Below are positions 1 to 13,024 of a DNA stretch of 64,000 bases, in pieces. Position 1 is the first letter of the stretch, and each line of letters opens with the position of its first letter. The notes under the pieces were generated by a model. It saw only the letters and a program-made list of their open reading frames with translations, had not been told where the DNA came from and did no database searches. Made by a program: the position numbers and the translations under genes. The stretch is from Arthrinium phaeospermum. Lineage: Eukaryota > Ascomycota > Sordariomycetes > Amphisphaeriales > Apiosporaceae. The stretch covers positions 1,922,001-1,986,000 of the forward strand of contig QYRS01000008.1 of NCBI GenBank assembly GCA_006503535.1, in the 5' to 3' direction.

Positions 1-3000
1 CTTTGATATCTTTCCCATCCCATGCGGCCATGCTGGATGCGGGCGCATATGCACAGAGTTAGCTACATAGCTAGACAGACATTCACCTCCATGGTCTATC
101 CCCCCTCGTTTACACCTGACGTACTATACACTCCAACACTATAGGTGATGCTATATGTCTGTCCGTACATTACATGTCGCCATGCAGACAGTCGTTTTGT
201 TTCGCACACCGCTCCAGACTCGGCCAGACCTCGACCACCTCATTCCTACATCAGTGCCATCTCGCCATTCCGTGAACCACATCCGAGGAGGCTTGCATCG
301 TATGTAGTGGCATGATGAATTGGCAATGCATCAGGGCATTCCGGGAAATACTCTATCGTCCCGCCCCCTGGTTGGCTCGTTGGTTGCCGGCCGGCCATGG
401 GGGTCAGACGGACATACCTCATCATACCTAACTTGATCGGCGCGCATTCGAGACGAAAGAAGAGCTCGGAGAAGCTCGCATACAGTAGGTACGGTGCGGG
501 CTTGGGAAACATGCAGCTAGCTGTAGCTCAAACAAGAACTCTATGTTATGGGCGCCAGCAGCTTTCTCTGTCATTCCAATTCTTATTATTTGGGGACCTG
601 GGCAGAAACCTGGGAAGCAAGCAGCTACAGCCGCAGGTCCAGCTCAGTGAGACCTGCTTGCTGCTGCTTCCTGCATATTAGACTGGAAACCTCGAAACGC
701 AGGCCTGCGTATTCGGTAATTTGCGGCTTCCACTTCGGCTCGAGCTCGAACCAGAGAAAAATGCATGCCCCCGCGATATCCAGATATAAGCTGGCCTATA
801 AAAAGCCACCGAGAGTGAGATACAAAACCCCATCGGTATGTGGAGGGGGGAAGGGGGCATTTGGCATGGGAGAGAATCGAGGGGGGGGTCTCGGGGTCCG
901 TGTCGTGCGATGACAAGCCTTGAGCGACTTCTTGGCCGAGCTCTTGGCCCTTTCTTGTTTCTGCTGGCCTGTCCGCTGGCCTATCGAATTCGCTTAGCAC
1001 GCCAAGCACCCGTAAAGTGGCACCCCCCCGTCGTCCCGTCGTTCCCGGCAGTTTGGGATGGGTTGTACACACTCTTGAGTCTTGACTCTCTCTTTCTCTC
1101 TTCTCGCACCGCGCTACACGCTTACAGGATGACAATACATAATAACACAGCTACTTAATTCGCTGGGATCCGTCTTGTCACATCATCCATGGAAGCCCGC
1201 GGGAGAAGGAAGAGGGGAGCCCAAACAGAAACACACACTGGACAACCTTGTTTTTTGTGTGTAAGGTTGCGCAACCACTGACTAATAAGATGTACTGTAG
1301 ATTGTACAGACAAAGGCAGATCCGCTCGGTAGCGACCGGGGGCCGGGCGACCCTTCGCACATAAGTTAATCACAGTGTACGACTAACAGATCACAGCAGG
1401 TGAATAATGTGGCTACTTGTACCACTTTATACTGCGCTGTCAAGGAATCAATGACCTCAACCCTCTCCAGTTATCGATGGAGCAGCAAGACCTCGCCAAA
1501 GCAACACCGAGGCATGCCCATTTCAGGGCCTGCTTGAGCTTTGCTTGGCTCCCTTCTCGCTTCCTCGGCCTCGGGCCTGTTGAGGAGACGCCAGCTCGAC
1601 GATCCTGACACTGGGGACAACTCATACTGTATGTATAATTCAACATATCTTTGTTTCGGCGATGCCCGGCGCAAACGCCTAGCTCTTTCGTTTCAATCCG
1701 TTCTGAGAGAGCAGCAAAGAAAAAAAAAACGCCATACATGTACGCTGTGCAACCGTGACGTCAGAAAAGCGCCCGCCGTTTCCGAACAAAAGAGGGGGGG
1801 TCCCCCGATACAGATACACACGATGGCTTTTCTGATATCATGGTCCTGGTGAAACATGCAAGAAGGGCTAGAATCCCATCCCATCCTATCGGTCGGCATG
1901 GACGGCCAGGGGCAGTTTTTCACCAATCCGCGACCCCGTGGCGGAAGATAAGAGAGTGAATGGCTCGCTTGATGGATTTTGATTGATCATCCATCTCCTG
2001 CCCCTTTGCCGGGATGGGATAGGATAGGATGATCTACCTATCTACCCATCTACGTCCCATGCATCCATCTGCCGCCACGTTACGGGACGGACGGCTTGTC
2101 TTTTTCTTTGTTTTTTGAACTTGCCTGCCTGCCGCCGCCGAGCGCGCGCGCGCGCGCGCCGCACCCACCCCCTGTAAGAATAGGGCATGTGCAATGTGCA
2201 TCCCCGGTGGTGCACGATCTAATTCGTGACGGACAGGACAGCCTTGCAGGACCGGGGGGCCCCAAAGACAGCAGCAAACACACGGCATTGATTGAGACAC
2301 GAGCTGTTTTCCCTTTCCCTTTCGCTCAGGGGAGGGGTGGGTGTGTTGTGTTGTGGCGGTAGGTGGTTTAACTGGCTCCTGTTTCGGGGAGGGAATGCGC
2401 GCCAATCACACGGCGGCAAAGTCCTGCTGGCCCGTATGCGCCGAGGGGGATTGGACGGCGGTGGTCGTGCCAGGATGCGGCGCGATGCGGCTCGTCTGTC
2501 TCCTCCAGGTAGGTCGCAGCCGGATTTGAGATGGTGCATATGGGACGTTTCCAAGCCGGAGCGGTGAGGAAAAGAGTCGCTCTATTACACTTTACCTTAC
2601 CTTCTCCAGGGCCGAATATGCGATTTTTTTTTATCTTTCCCGTGTTTTGAACATATCAGGAAACACGCCGTTGCTTCCCAACAAGCAGGCGGACATTCGA
2701 AAATGACATCCTGGTTCCTTCCTGCATTGCATTAGCACCGAGTTGCGGGAGGCGGCGCGCAGCGGCGGGCGCAAGCAATCATCAGGATTTCCTTTTCTCA
2801 TCGGTTCTGACTGACATGTGGGAAAACTTTCGAGCTTTTGCTTTTCCACGGGAGTCATCGGTTGTCCGTCAAAAGGGTCCTTTTTGAGCCGCCGAAGAAG
2901 AAACATGCGGTCACTGGCCAATACCAGGATTGCATTGGTAATGTCCTGCTTCTGGTTGAAACCCCAGCGCAAATCAAGGGTCAACTTTCTTCTGGGCAAA

Positions 3001-5705
3001 GAGAGAGAGGCTTTTTCGGCTGGTTCTTGGCGCGCATAGGATCGGCGCGCGTCGGGGAGGATGAGGGTGACCGGTGCGTCCCAACGCATTTTTTACGACG
3101 GCACGGGTGTTCTCTCCTCGGATTCATTGGCTCGTTGGGTATTTGATGGCGAAAGAAGAACGAAGGGACGTGGCTTTGGCTTTGGCCCTTGACCCCATGT
3201 CGAATATTTCCTGGTGCGTTGCGACAAGGCCGACAACAGGTAAGGAAGGGAATATGGTTTTGCCATCTACATGCTTCTTGGTTTGTGTTATTACACTTGC
3301 TGTCCACATTACCGTGGACAGCGTAGGCATACACGAATCACATCTACTAGAGTGTGATGGTGTATCATTTTAAGATATGATGATACATAGTTATTTGCGT
3401 ACACAGTCACCCTATAAGGGCAGAAATGAAATGAAATTTCCAGGCCTACTTTCTTGAGCTCGCCATTCCGTAGAAGATGTTCTTGGTCTTAGCCAGTGGT
3501 AGTAGCACCGACATGAACTTGTACAGGTATGACTTACCATGACACCGTGAACCTCCCTGGTCCTGCAGCAAAATATTCCCGGGCGGCTCCATCAGCAGCA
3601 TGTCTAGTGTGTATATCGCTGTATCCAAGACCATATGGAGTCAAGCAGTCTGGGAGATGCTTATGCTTATTGTTCACAGTGATAACAGATAGAGCCCGTT
3701 TCATGATACTACATCTAAACTTGCCCAACCCAACCTGGGAGGGTTGGGCAGCACCTTATCAGACACCTCGAGGACCACACGGAATATAGGAAGGTCATAC
3801 ATAGGGATAAGCTGGAGATAATGCCTGTCTGGTGGTTCTAGGGAAAATGCGGTTTTCAGTTCTGATACTGACTTGTGCCTGGATACGTTTCTGTGCGAGA
3901 AAAGGGGGGTATGTGATGGGTGTTCAAGCAGGAAGATGGTTGGTAACGCCCACCCCCAGGTGATACGGGCGGAGTGGACATGAGCAGAGAGGCGTGACGG
4001 TCATGGTAAACTAGGTTTCATAGTTGCGTGCGTCTCCGGGGTGGATACTCTTCCAACGATAGACGATGGACCATACGAAGCATTTTGCGCGAGCTTTTGC
4101 CAGAAGACCGAGACTCGGGGTTCTCCTGTCTTTGGGGAATACCAAGTCAGTATCCCGCCGAGTCTCAGGCGAGGCGTGGAGTGTGAAGTGTGGAGGAACG
4201 CCTTAATCGGGCTCATGATAACAGCTCGCAAACATCCATCCTCGGTCCGGTACCAACTCTCCCATTCCTCATCTGGTTTATGCCCCAAAAGTCAAGAGGG
4301 GACGGGTAAGAATAACTGTCCCCGGTCTATATCGAAGCCCGTCTCCTACAGTAGTGAGGGCGCTCCAGGATCGCCGTCCGGGCTACCAAACGTACGATGG
4401 GGTGGAGGAAAGCACGTGTTGTTTGTTCATATTTCAAGTCGTACTTTCAGGTCATACGTCGTGACCAGAGCTCCAAGATTTTGTCCCCATGAGTTCTTGT
4501 TGCCTTCTTTCGGGACCAACTTCGGTAGTCGTTGAACAAATCGGAGGGCTTGAGGGTGGTGCTCGACTCGACGTCGTTGCTAAATACAGAAGAATAATGA
4601 AAGTCCCCCAAGCTCAACGGGCTTACCTTGAAAAGCAGTTGTGCTTGGTGTTTGTTGCCGATGTGGTCATCTTATAACCGAGTGAGAGATCCCAGGCAGT
4701 GATGGTGCTTACAGCCCATGGTAAAACTCGATCCCAGTATACCGTGTTCGCTACAATATAGAGACCGGAGGCTAGAGAATTTTGAGGCAGATAATCGGTA
4801 ATAGATAAACTCAGTGAATCTTTGACGGTCCGGTCGCTGTAAGCAATCCTTGGAACCCGTTCTCGACACCGGGCTGAGAACACCGGTGAGATGGCGGTAC
4901 CAGATCCAGGGATATCTATCCTCATCTACCGAGCAAGTATCTTAACATGACCTGTCATGTTAATTGACCACGTACAATACCGATCCCTGATACGATGCAA
5001 TCACTTGCCACCGGCCACTACTCAGAAACATAAGGCGAAAATGCTTTTTATAGCTACCACCAGGTTTTCGAAAAGGGGCTCGTTTCCCTCACTGGATGTC
5101 TAAGGACCCAGTTGACCTCGGCGCCAGGTCCGACTGAGACTTATACTAGCTTTTACTGACTCTTTGAACCATGGATGATATACCACAAGCTTTGAGGTCT
5201 CCGGGTCAAGCCTCCTCTCACTATATAGGCAGCCTGTTTGGGAAATTCCGTACGTGTATCCGGTATGCTCTTAGGTGGTGTCCACTCATCACAGTTTGAT
5301 ATCCTCGAAATGCCACTTTCACGCATTTGCGTCCCGATTCGCATGTTCAGCTGCATTAATAGGCGATGGAAGCAAGCAACAGTAGGGCTTGGAACATACT
5401 TGCCCTGCTCTGCCCCAGAAGACATAGTTACAAACGAGAAGTTAACAGCCTAGAATGTAACGTTGGTCCAGAATATTGATGGGATACCATGAAACAACAA
5501 CTAGATGTCTACAAGCGCGTCGGAAAGGACATTGGGTTATCATGGTGGTTCTCGTCCCGTCTCGAGGTTTCAGAGCCACCTCTGGGACTGTCGTTAGAAC
5601 AAACATCCGCATCATACGTGGAAAGATGTTGTAGGTTTATGTTGTTGAGACAGTGATTTTGGGTTGGTACCACCCATTACGCCCCTATTGGCCTTGACTG
5701 CTCAT
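1..5705. other. Gene-poor left flank, no supportable gene
   Basis: No reading frame here has a recognisable domain, a chain of splice-compatible exons or convincing codon use. The longest frame (about 164 codons near 4.0-4.5 kb, plus strand) has no recognisable motif and is of a length expected by chance. Visible sequence features are an alternating CG run at about 2142-2159, several T-rich and G-rich homopolymers, and short GGATA/CTACC-type imperfect repeats near 2.01-2.05 kb. A fast-evolving lineage-specific gene cannot be excluded. Confidence 0.5.
2142..2159. repeat. (GC)n dinucleotide microsatellite
   Basis: About nine uninterrupted GC dinucleotides inside the non-coding left flank. A shorter run of the same type occurs at 12060-12071 in the leader region of the forkhead gene. 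Alternating purine-pyrimidine tracts of this kind can adopt Z-form DNA, but nothing here shows a function. Confidence 0.8.
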
Positions 5706-6752
5706 CTATAACTCCATCTCCTTCAGGTAGCTCTGCACATCCTGCAGCACGATCCCGCGCTGCTTATTCACAGTATCCTCCATATCGAACGCCACGCCGC
5801 GCCCCTCGGCAAAGCAGTTGCGGTACTTGAGCATGACATCCCCGGGGTTTTCGGTGAGTTCCCGTCTCAGAAACTCGCGATCCCACGCCTCCCTCTTGAA
5901 CGACGCCTCCTCCTCACCGGCACCGGAACCAAAGCGCTCTTCAACCAGCTCCGCCACCCGCGCATACGACACCGTATCCCCCGCCACGTAAACGACCCGG
6001 TTCGAGATGCCCCCCGGCCGCAGCGCGATCTCCGCCGCCATGACGCCGATGTCGCGCGGCGTCGTGACGGTGATCCGCGTGTCCCAGCCGCCGAGACACC
6101 GCACCGTCCGCCGGGGCAGGTCGACGACCCCGAAGTCGGCGCGGAAGAGGAAGCTCATGAACAAGCCGGTCGAGACGATGACCCAGTCCACCGTCGCCGC
6201 TTCCTTCTTTGCTTCCTTTGTTTCGGCCCGCAGCAGCGCCCGCACCTGCAGCTGCTCGTCGAACAGGTCCTGCGCGCTACCGGTGCCGATGGCGTCGTAG
6301 TCCATGCCCCACTGCCACGGCAGGAACCGTTTCCGTTTCCGTCCCCCCTCGTTGTTGGAGGAGGTAGAGGCGGCAGCGGCAAGCAGCACGGCCCGCGCGA
6401 TCTTGAGCTGCGTCCCCGCGGGAAACGCGTCGCCGAACCCGGCGCAGCAGATGATGGTGTCGAAGGGCCGGAACGCTTCCGCGAGCTCCTCGGCGCTGTC
6501 GCAACCAATATCCCCCGGCACGAGGCGCGAGACGCGCAGGGCGTCGCGCAGGTAGGCGTGGTGGCGCTGCTTGGCCGGGTCGGCCGTGGCGCCGCCGTTT
6601 AGGCTCGAGGGGCGGATCATGACGGAGAGGGTGATGTTACTACTGGAAGAGGAGGAAGAAGAAGAAGCGAGGTCCGGGTGTTTGGCGAGACCCTCGAGGA
6701 CGGCGGTGCCGAGCTCGCCTGCGCCGATGACGAGGATGGAGTCGGTGGGCAT
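5706..6752 (-). CDS. NmrA-like / isoflavone-reductase-family NAD(P)-binding protein
   Basis: Single-exon 348-residue protein. The N terminus carries a Rossmann nucleotide-binding motif of the form GAGELG at residues 9-14, after a hydrophobic first beta strand, which fits an atypical SDR of the NmrA/isoflavone-reductase type. These proteins either reduce small phenolics or act as NAD(P)-sensing regulators; the sequence does not say which. The SDR Tyr-x3-Lys catalytic pair is not evident, as is usual in this family. A run of nine serines (about residues 31-39) sits between the first strand and the next element and is absent from most relatives. The start is the first ATG and directly precedes the glycine motif. 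No gene lies within about 5 kb on either side, so context gives no pathway. Confident family call, unknown substrate. Confidence 0.85.
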   Translation of the reverse strand: MPTDSILVIGAGELGTAVLEGLAKHPDLASSSSSSSSSNITLSVMIRPSSLNGGATADPAKQRHHAYLRDALRVSRLVPGDIGCDSAEELAEAFRPFDTIICCAGFGDAFPAGTQLKIARAVLLAAAASTSSNNEGGRKRKRFLPWQWGMDYDAIGTGSAQDLFDEQLQVRALLRAETKEAKKEAATVDWVIVSTGLFMSFLFRADFGVVDLPRRTVRCLGGWDTRITVTTPRDIGVMAAEIALRPGGISNRVVYVAGDTVSYARVAELVEERFGSGAGEEEASFKREAWDREFLRRELTENPGDVMLKYRNCFAEGRGVAFDMEDTVNKQRGIVLQDVQSYLKEMEL

Positions 6753-8043
6753 TCTTGTTCAGGGCTTGTAATGATAGGGGTGTTCAACGGCGGGTTCTGG
6801 GTGTAGGCGTGACGGGGTTTGTTCAAACGTCAAGACATACGTGCTTAGGTATTGCACACTTCGATATACATGCCTCAAGTTGAGGTCGCTCCCTTATATC
6901 TAACCCCTTTCCAGCCCCTCGGCGCCGCCCATGCTATCAACTTAAGTCCGAAGAAGCCATACATCTTTCCATCATAGCACGCATTACAAACGACAGGCAT
7001 GACGTTAGTAAGGGGTCTCATGAGGACGTTGACGTGAGGTTATATCTCCCTACCAACGTGATCGAGTGTGCTGAGTAACGATGCGCCCCCTTAAGTCCGA
7101 AAAAGATCGACCACGATGTATCCCCAGCCGCTAAGGGGGGCATCCATTCCCCCATGATGATCTACCGGGGAGAGAGCTCGCCGGGTCATGGCCCTGTGGT
7201 TCTGATATAAATGCCAGCTTTGCTTCTACCAAAATATGCGCCGTAGTGGCATTATTCATCTCAAGGTCTTCCAGAGCACCTGCTTTCATGGCATCTCTCT
7301 GACACGATATTGAGCAGGTAAGAGCAGTATTACCTATCTTCCCCGCCGCACTACGCCCCCTAGCAACTAGAGTCGCTGGCCTAAGGTTCACAGGGTATCG
7401 GATTTAACAATCGACATCTCTGGCACGATACCTACCTAGATATGATCCGAGTAGCTTCCCAAAGGTGGGCGGGCAGTTGCGAGATCTGACTAAGCTGACT
7501 TACACGGAGATAAGAGTTGGGAGGATTGCCTACTGCCAAGCGCCTCCCAAGTAGGTTTTTCGCAAGTCGCAAGTTGGAGCAGCCTGCACCAATGGATTCC
7601 CAACGTCCAGGGGCCTGGTGAAACGATGACAGCCATCAGCTACATATGTACAGCTGTCCTCTTCATGCATGCATGCACGGCAACGTCAACGATCGATTCC
7701 GTACATACATACCTGGTCTCGTTCGACACCGAGATTGCAGATAGGTATCGCTTTCTTCAATGTCAATCAATGGGGGGCAAAAAAAAAAAAAAAAGTCAAG
7801 GCCGGTTTCACAATTTCCGAATCATCTGATAAGTCACAAAAAGACTACCTAGTCAGTCCGGCCCTATCTCACCTCAGTCGTGAAGCCAATGGGGTTGAAA
7901 GGCATAACGGTTTCTCGTATTCATCAAGGTTGTGGCATTTCTAGCGCAGCCTGCATAGTATATAACAGCTGGGTCTCCATTCAATGCTTTGCGGGGTAGA
8001 CTAGAAGCAAGCTGCTGCTACTGGCCCTGCGATACCTATCTCT

Positions 8044-8063
8044 CACCTCACCTCACCTCACCT
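8044..8063. repeat. Four tandem CACCT pentamers
   Basis: Exact four-copy pentanucleotide repeat in non-coding DNA. It may be a simple microsatellite; no function is indicated. Confidence 0.8.
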
Positions 8064-11000
8064 AACAGCCATGTAGGCTACCTAGTCAGGCTGGCGCCCA
8101 GGAACAACTCAAAAAAGAGGCGTGGTTTTTCTTAATCCACGAGACTGAAACGTATTCTAGACCAGAACTCTGCAGCCTCACCGGTCACTGCGGACTGGCA
8201 TATGAATATTTCCCTTTCCCCTTCCCTCTCTTGCGCTTGCGGCGAGGGCGGGCTCCATGGCATGAACCCGCAAAGTAAGAATCAAACTAGAGTAATGGGG
8301 AAAGGACAGCTAATATGCGCCCGGCCAAGGCAGCTGTTATAGGCCCTGAGATATGATAGTACTACTATATACTCTATCGTGTCAAAGTGTCAAAGTGGGG
8401 GTAATCTTTAGAGGATATGCTTACTTAGTCCGGGCTCTCTCTGGAGTCTGGACAAGGATCCAATATGCAAATATGACTTGTCGTCGTAGTGCCATGTCAC
8501 ATGGCAAACATGCAAGATGCCAGCAGGCAATTGCTGCTACCTGCAGCCCAACCGAACGCTGTTTGCAGGAGCTCCTGAAACACTGGACGACGTCCGTGAG
8601 CAGGAAACAAACTTTAAAGCACAAAAGAAGTCAAATCGCAAAGAAGGAGAGAAGAGAAAAAAAAGAGACGAACCCGAACTGCCCGAGTTTCTGCGCCAGC
8701 TCACGGACCGGTGGTTCGTTCGAAAGTTCGAGTCCCTTTTCTGCGCCTGTCTCTCTGTCCGCGCCTGTCTGATCCAAAGCTGTGATGCAGGCGAAGGAGC
8801 CAAACGAACGGACCGAAAAGGAGCGGACGAATCGCCAGACATCCCGGACCATTCCTGAACTCCAAAGTGCACATGTGGCAGTGATTTGCCAGCAAGACTC
8901 GAGTCTGAGGGTTATTGGGATTATGTACTGGTTAAGGGGGGCGGAGGGGGGCAAAAGGGGAGGTGAGGGCCGTGAGTGGTGAAGTGTCGTTGACTGCCAG
9001 ACTGCTGCTACGGCAAGTCTGACAGCCAGCACGAGCGAGCGAACTTCCGTCTTGGGTATTAAAATGCATGCATATGGGGGCAAGGATGCGCGGTAGCCGG
9101 CGCGAGGGAATGGCACGCCAAAGCCTGGCAGGACCCCTTCATATTTGCTCTTTGTGGTCTGAGAGGCATCACACCAGAAACCACCCCTCTGGACTCTGCC
9201 ATGCCCCTCCTAGCCCATGGTAAGCAAGTCGGCCGAATTCAAGTTCAGGCAACGAGCTCGTCCGACCCGTTCCTCAAAGGCATATTCCAATGGTAAGATA
9301 GAGAGGAATAGATGTAGAAAGAAGCGCCGCTTTTGGCCAAAAGAGGCAATGCCAGAAACGTTACATCCTGGATGGGTCGAATGCACATCTAGGACCAGGG
9401 AAGCAGGTTCCGTCCTTCCCAACTGCCAACCCGTACCAACTTACCAGGCCTTGCGATAACCTTGATAATACATAGGTCCCAGTCTTTACAGGCAGGCCCC
9501 TCCCGCGGCCGCCAATGGGCAGAGGGCAAGAACAGTCACGATGTGTTGTCCATCTTACTACCACCCCCCAAGCGCATTGAATGCTAGACGATATCAAGAT
9601 GAACAGCTTATAAACTTTCGAGCTCTTGCTTACCAAGGCCGGCCGGCCGGCTGGCGTGCCCCTTGGGGGCAGGCGAATCGCACTCGCGAAGAAGGCCGCC
9701 CGAGCTAGGCGGTGCGAGGCATTCAGTTGGATAGTATGCAAATCTCCTTTCTCGGGGGCTATCACGGAAGGGGTAAAAGAAAAGAAGCGAGAAGAAAAAA
9801 AAGCCTCGGGGGCTGCGTGGCCGAAGTGCAAACGAAAGCCGGGCGGAACTCTGTCTTTTGTCTAGTCGCACAAGGAAAGAAGGGGTAGAGAAAAAGGAAG
9901 AAGCTGTGCATAGATAGCCCATTGGCTAGTAGCTCCATATCTTTCTTGGTTGGCGGGCGCTGCGGCGCATACGAGGAAATGCATTGGAAGTGCACTATGG
10001 TAGTAGTATGTAGTGTTAGTAGCTGAACAAACGGCCTCGACGGTTGTTGGGTTTTATTAGAACTCTAAAAGGAATCATGCCAGGCCAGTCGTTCCAAGAG
10101 ACTTATCGGGAGATCACACGTTCCTGGCCTAGCCCTCCTGGACCGCCTAGTACTCCGTACCTAGTAGCCGTTCCATGATGTCATATTTCGGCATTGGCGA
10201 TCTATTTCTCCATACGCTAGAAGAGTTCATGAAGAGGCCCAGCTGTTTTTGTTCAAAACGAGGGGGAGCATGTTTGAGCTCTTACCCGATGCTAGATGAC
10301 ACAAGTCGATATCAATCGGCATTGGCATTGAAGGCAAAAAAGAAGGGCATTGAGTGCAGAGGCCAATCATCCATGGGGGCGGGCGGCCGGTCGGGATGCC
10401 TGGTCGTCACATTGTCTACAAGAGATGGGATTGGTTCAGATCGAGATCGGCAGCCGTGTGTCGGGCGGGCAATCATGTTCTAGGTTAATCAGACGGTTTG
10501 CTTTGTACGTGTGGGATTCTGGGATGGGATGATGGGCTGGGCTGTGCAATTGTATGGGGAGGGAAAGTTCCGAGGTACCGTTCCAACAGCTCTGGGCCGC
10601 CAGACCGACCTGGGACGGTAGGGTAACACTGGCACCACATGTTGATCGTGTGCAAAGAAAAGTAAGCCAAACGGGCAGACCAGACCAAACCAAGGACTTC
10701 TTTCAGCAAGCCAGACCGTCCAGCAATAAAAAGTGAAAGTCGAATTTGCCAAGACGGCACTAACCTGTGAGAACCGGTCAGAAGTGACCATCCTATTGGC
10801 CCGACGCGAGCTGAACCATAAACAACGCGAAACGCGCCACGCGTCCAGCTGGGCCGCGTCTTTCTAAGACCTGCTTCATCCGAGCTGCGGCCTCGTCCAA
10901 TCGTTCCGCCGATTCTCATTAATGTTAAACACCGTCGTCGTAAAAGAGCGATGGACACTGCAGCTTGGGGGACTATCAGACCAGAACCAGACGATTTCAA

Positions 11001-12758
11001 TTTCGTTCGTCTGTAACAACGGATGCTGTTCGCTCGGACGTTTAGGATGCCCTGCCCAGCCCGTACGTACTACCACAAACTTTTTTTTTAATCCCACTGT
11101 CAGATACTGCAGAGAGAGATATCCCTAGGCTGGCAAACGATTTGCAAGCCCACCCGTTGAATTTCTGTATTTTTAAACTTCTCCTCCCTTCGCGCCGCCG
11201 GGTTGGCTGTGCTTCCTTCTGGAATTCCATAGCTCCCTCTTCTATCCATGAAATAAAGTGGACATCGCATAGCTAGACCAGATGAGCAAAGGCTTTTCCG
11301 TGGCCTGTTCTGTTTTATCACCATTTTTTGATCCAAGAGGGAAAAGAAAAGCGAGACAGCACTGGCAAAGAAGGGTAGCATAGATACCCCGCCCACACCT
11401 GCATATCCACCATCTTCACTTTTACTCGTATGCAACTCTGAGACATCCGAAGCAGAGTCGGAGAGGGGAAAGAAAGATAGAGCTCGCATCCATCACTCTC
11501 TGCCCTGCATAGCCCTGCCTGCTGCTTCCTTGTGTGATATCAACCGGCCCCCTGGTCTCTGCCTGGTCTTGATGGGTATCAACCCCCGGTGATGCCGGCC
11601 AATCCTTTTACACAACGACCTCGAAGCTGTTCCACACCTCCCATTCTGCTGCCCCGGTGGATCGACCGCTGAGCTGGCTAGCGCAAGGCATCGTTGGGAC
11701 TGGCTGAATGCTGACCATCTGCGAGTCTGCCCCCCCTGCTTCTGCCCACTCTTATTCGTCTGCCCTCTCCGCTCTGTGCAGTTTGCAGGACGCCCTCGCG
11801 CAATTCTGCACCAAAAAGGCCATACGAAATTCACACATTCACGCACCCATCTTGCACGGCGCTAGGTCGGGTCTAGGACTAGTCGGACTGAGAAACCTGG
11901 GCTTGGCTACGAAGGTTGCGACCAGCTGGGCGTTCCTGCGCTGCACTACCGTTCCTATCAGCTTAGCCTCTCCCACTTCTGCCGAAACTTGGACTTGGGC
12001 GAGACCAGCGACAAGAGAGAACCTTGAAGCGCTCTCCGCCTACCTCTCCCTTCCTCTCGCGCGCGCGCGCGGCCGTCCCTTTCATATCAGCCGGATACTA
12101 TACTTACAGACTCGGGCTGCCTTTTCTTGCTTCTCGGTCCCAAGATAGAAATTGTCTGGTGCCAATCTATCTGCTTTTGGTCTGGTCGTTCCCACCCCAC
12201 GAAACGAAGACGAAGCGTTGTACCTACCATTCCACCATCTCTTCTCTTCTTTCCCCTCTCTTCCCACATCCCATCGTATACATTGGAATCCCGACGACCA
12301 TTGGGCAGACAGAGAGTATTATTCCCTTCGACTCCTCCACCTTATCCTGCATCCGTCGTTCCCCATCTTCTTTTGCATATCCGCTCACCCGCTCGCCGTA
12401 TGTATGCTTGTGCATTACTGTACCTTGTTGGATACTACTACTCCTACTACTGTACCAAGAAACTGGGGAAGCAGTGCAAGCAGCTCGACCCGACCTACAT
12501 ACCTCGTTTCATTGATTGCTCTTGACGAACAATCTACCTACTCTCACCAAAGAAAGTTGATCTCCTCTTTCTCTCTCTGATCCTCCGCGCTCTCTCCGCA
12601 AGCCCGCATCTCGATGTAGAAAGGCTTTCTTTTCGCAAACCGCACTATTACACCACTTCTGAGACTTTGATCGAGGCTCATCAACCCACACCTATCGCGC
12701 CACAGTCACCCTGGCTTCCAGGCTCCACTGGTAATTAAATCTGCGAGCCCGATCCAAG

Positions 12759-12922
12759 GTGAGTAGATGGCCCACGCTTTTCACGCGAAATGTCCCTCCG
12801 TCATGCAGCCTAGCCAGTGGGTTCCCAAGTTCCATCGCACCTTCCGTGAACGGGAGAATACATTACCAGGGCATCCGCATCTTCACCTCCAAACGGACTA
12901 ACTGACTAACCCTCGCTATCAG
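12759..12922 (+). other. Probable intron in the 5' UTR of the forkhead gene
   Basis: A consensus donor GTGAGT at 12759 follows an AAG exon end. A CTGACTAAC branch-site sequence at about 12902-12910 lies 11-20 bases before an acceptor CAG ending at 12922. The length of 164 bp is normal for this organism's introns. No other gene crosses this segment, so the intron is best assigned to the leader of the downstream forkhead factor, about 100 bases before its start codon. Transcript evidence would be needed to confirm it. Confidence 0.55.
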
Positions 12923-13024
12923 TTTATCTGTCTATCAATATCACCGTCGCATCAATCACACCAAATCACATCCATACCAGCATCGCTTCGACCAGCAATA
13001 ACTTGTCCACGATCACAGGCCGCC

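Larger units (their letters stand above)
6753..13024. other. Long intergenic region and forkhead-gene promoter/leader
   Basis: About 6.3 kb without a supportable coding gene. It holds a 16-base A run at 7779-7794, four CACCT repeats at 8044-8063, and many short uninformative frames. From about 12.0 to 12.6 kb the plus strand is strongly pyrimidine-rich (TCTCTC/CCTCTT tracts), typical of transcription-start regions and long leaders of fungal regulatory genes. A probable 5' UTR intron follows. Several upstream ATGs with short frames precede the forkhead start, which would allow translational control. Confidence 0.6.

Noticed and set aside
4041..4535. 164-codon plus-strand frame in the left flank
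   Set aside because: No motif, no neighbouring exons that fit, and a length compatible with chance in this much non-coding DNA.
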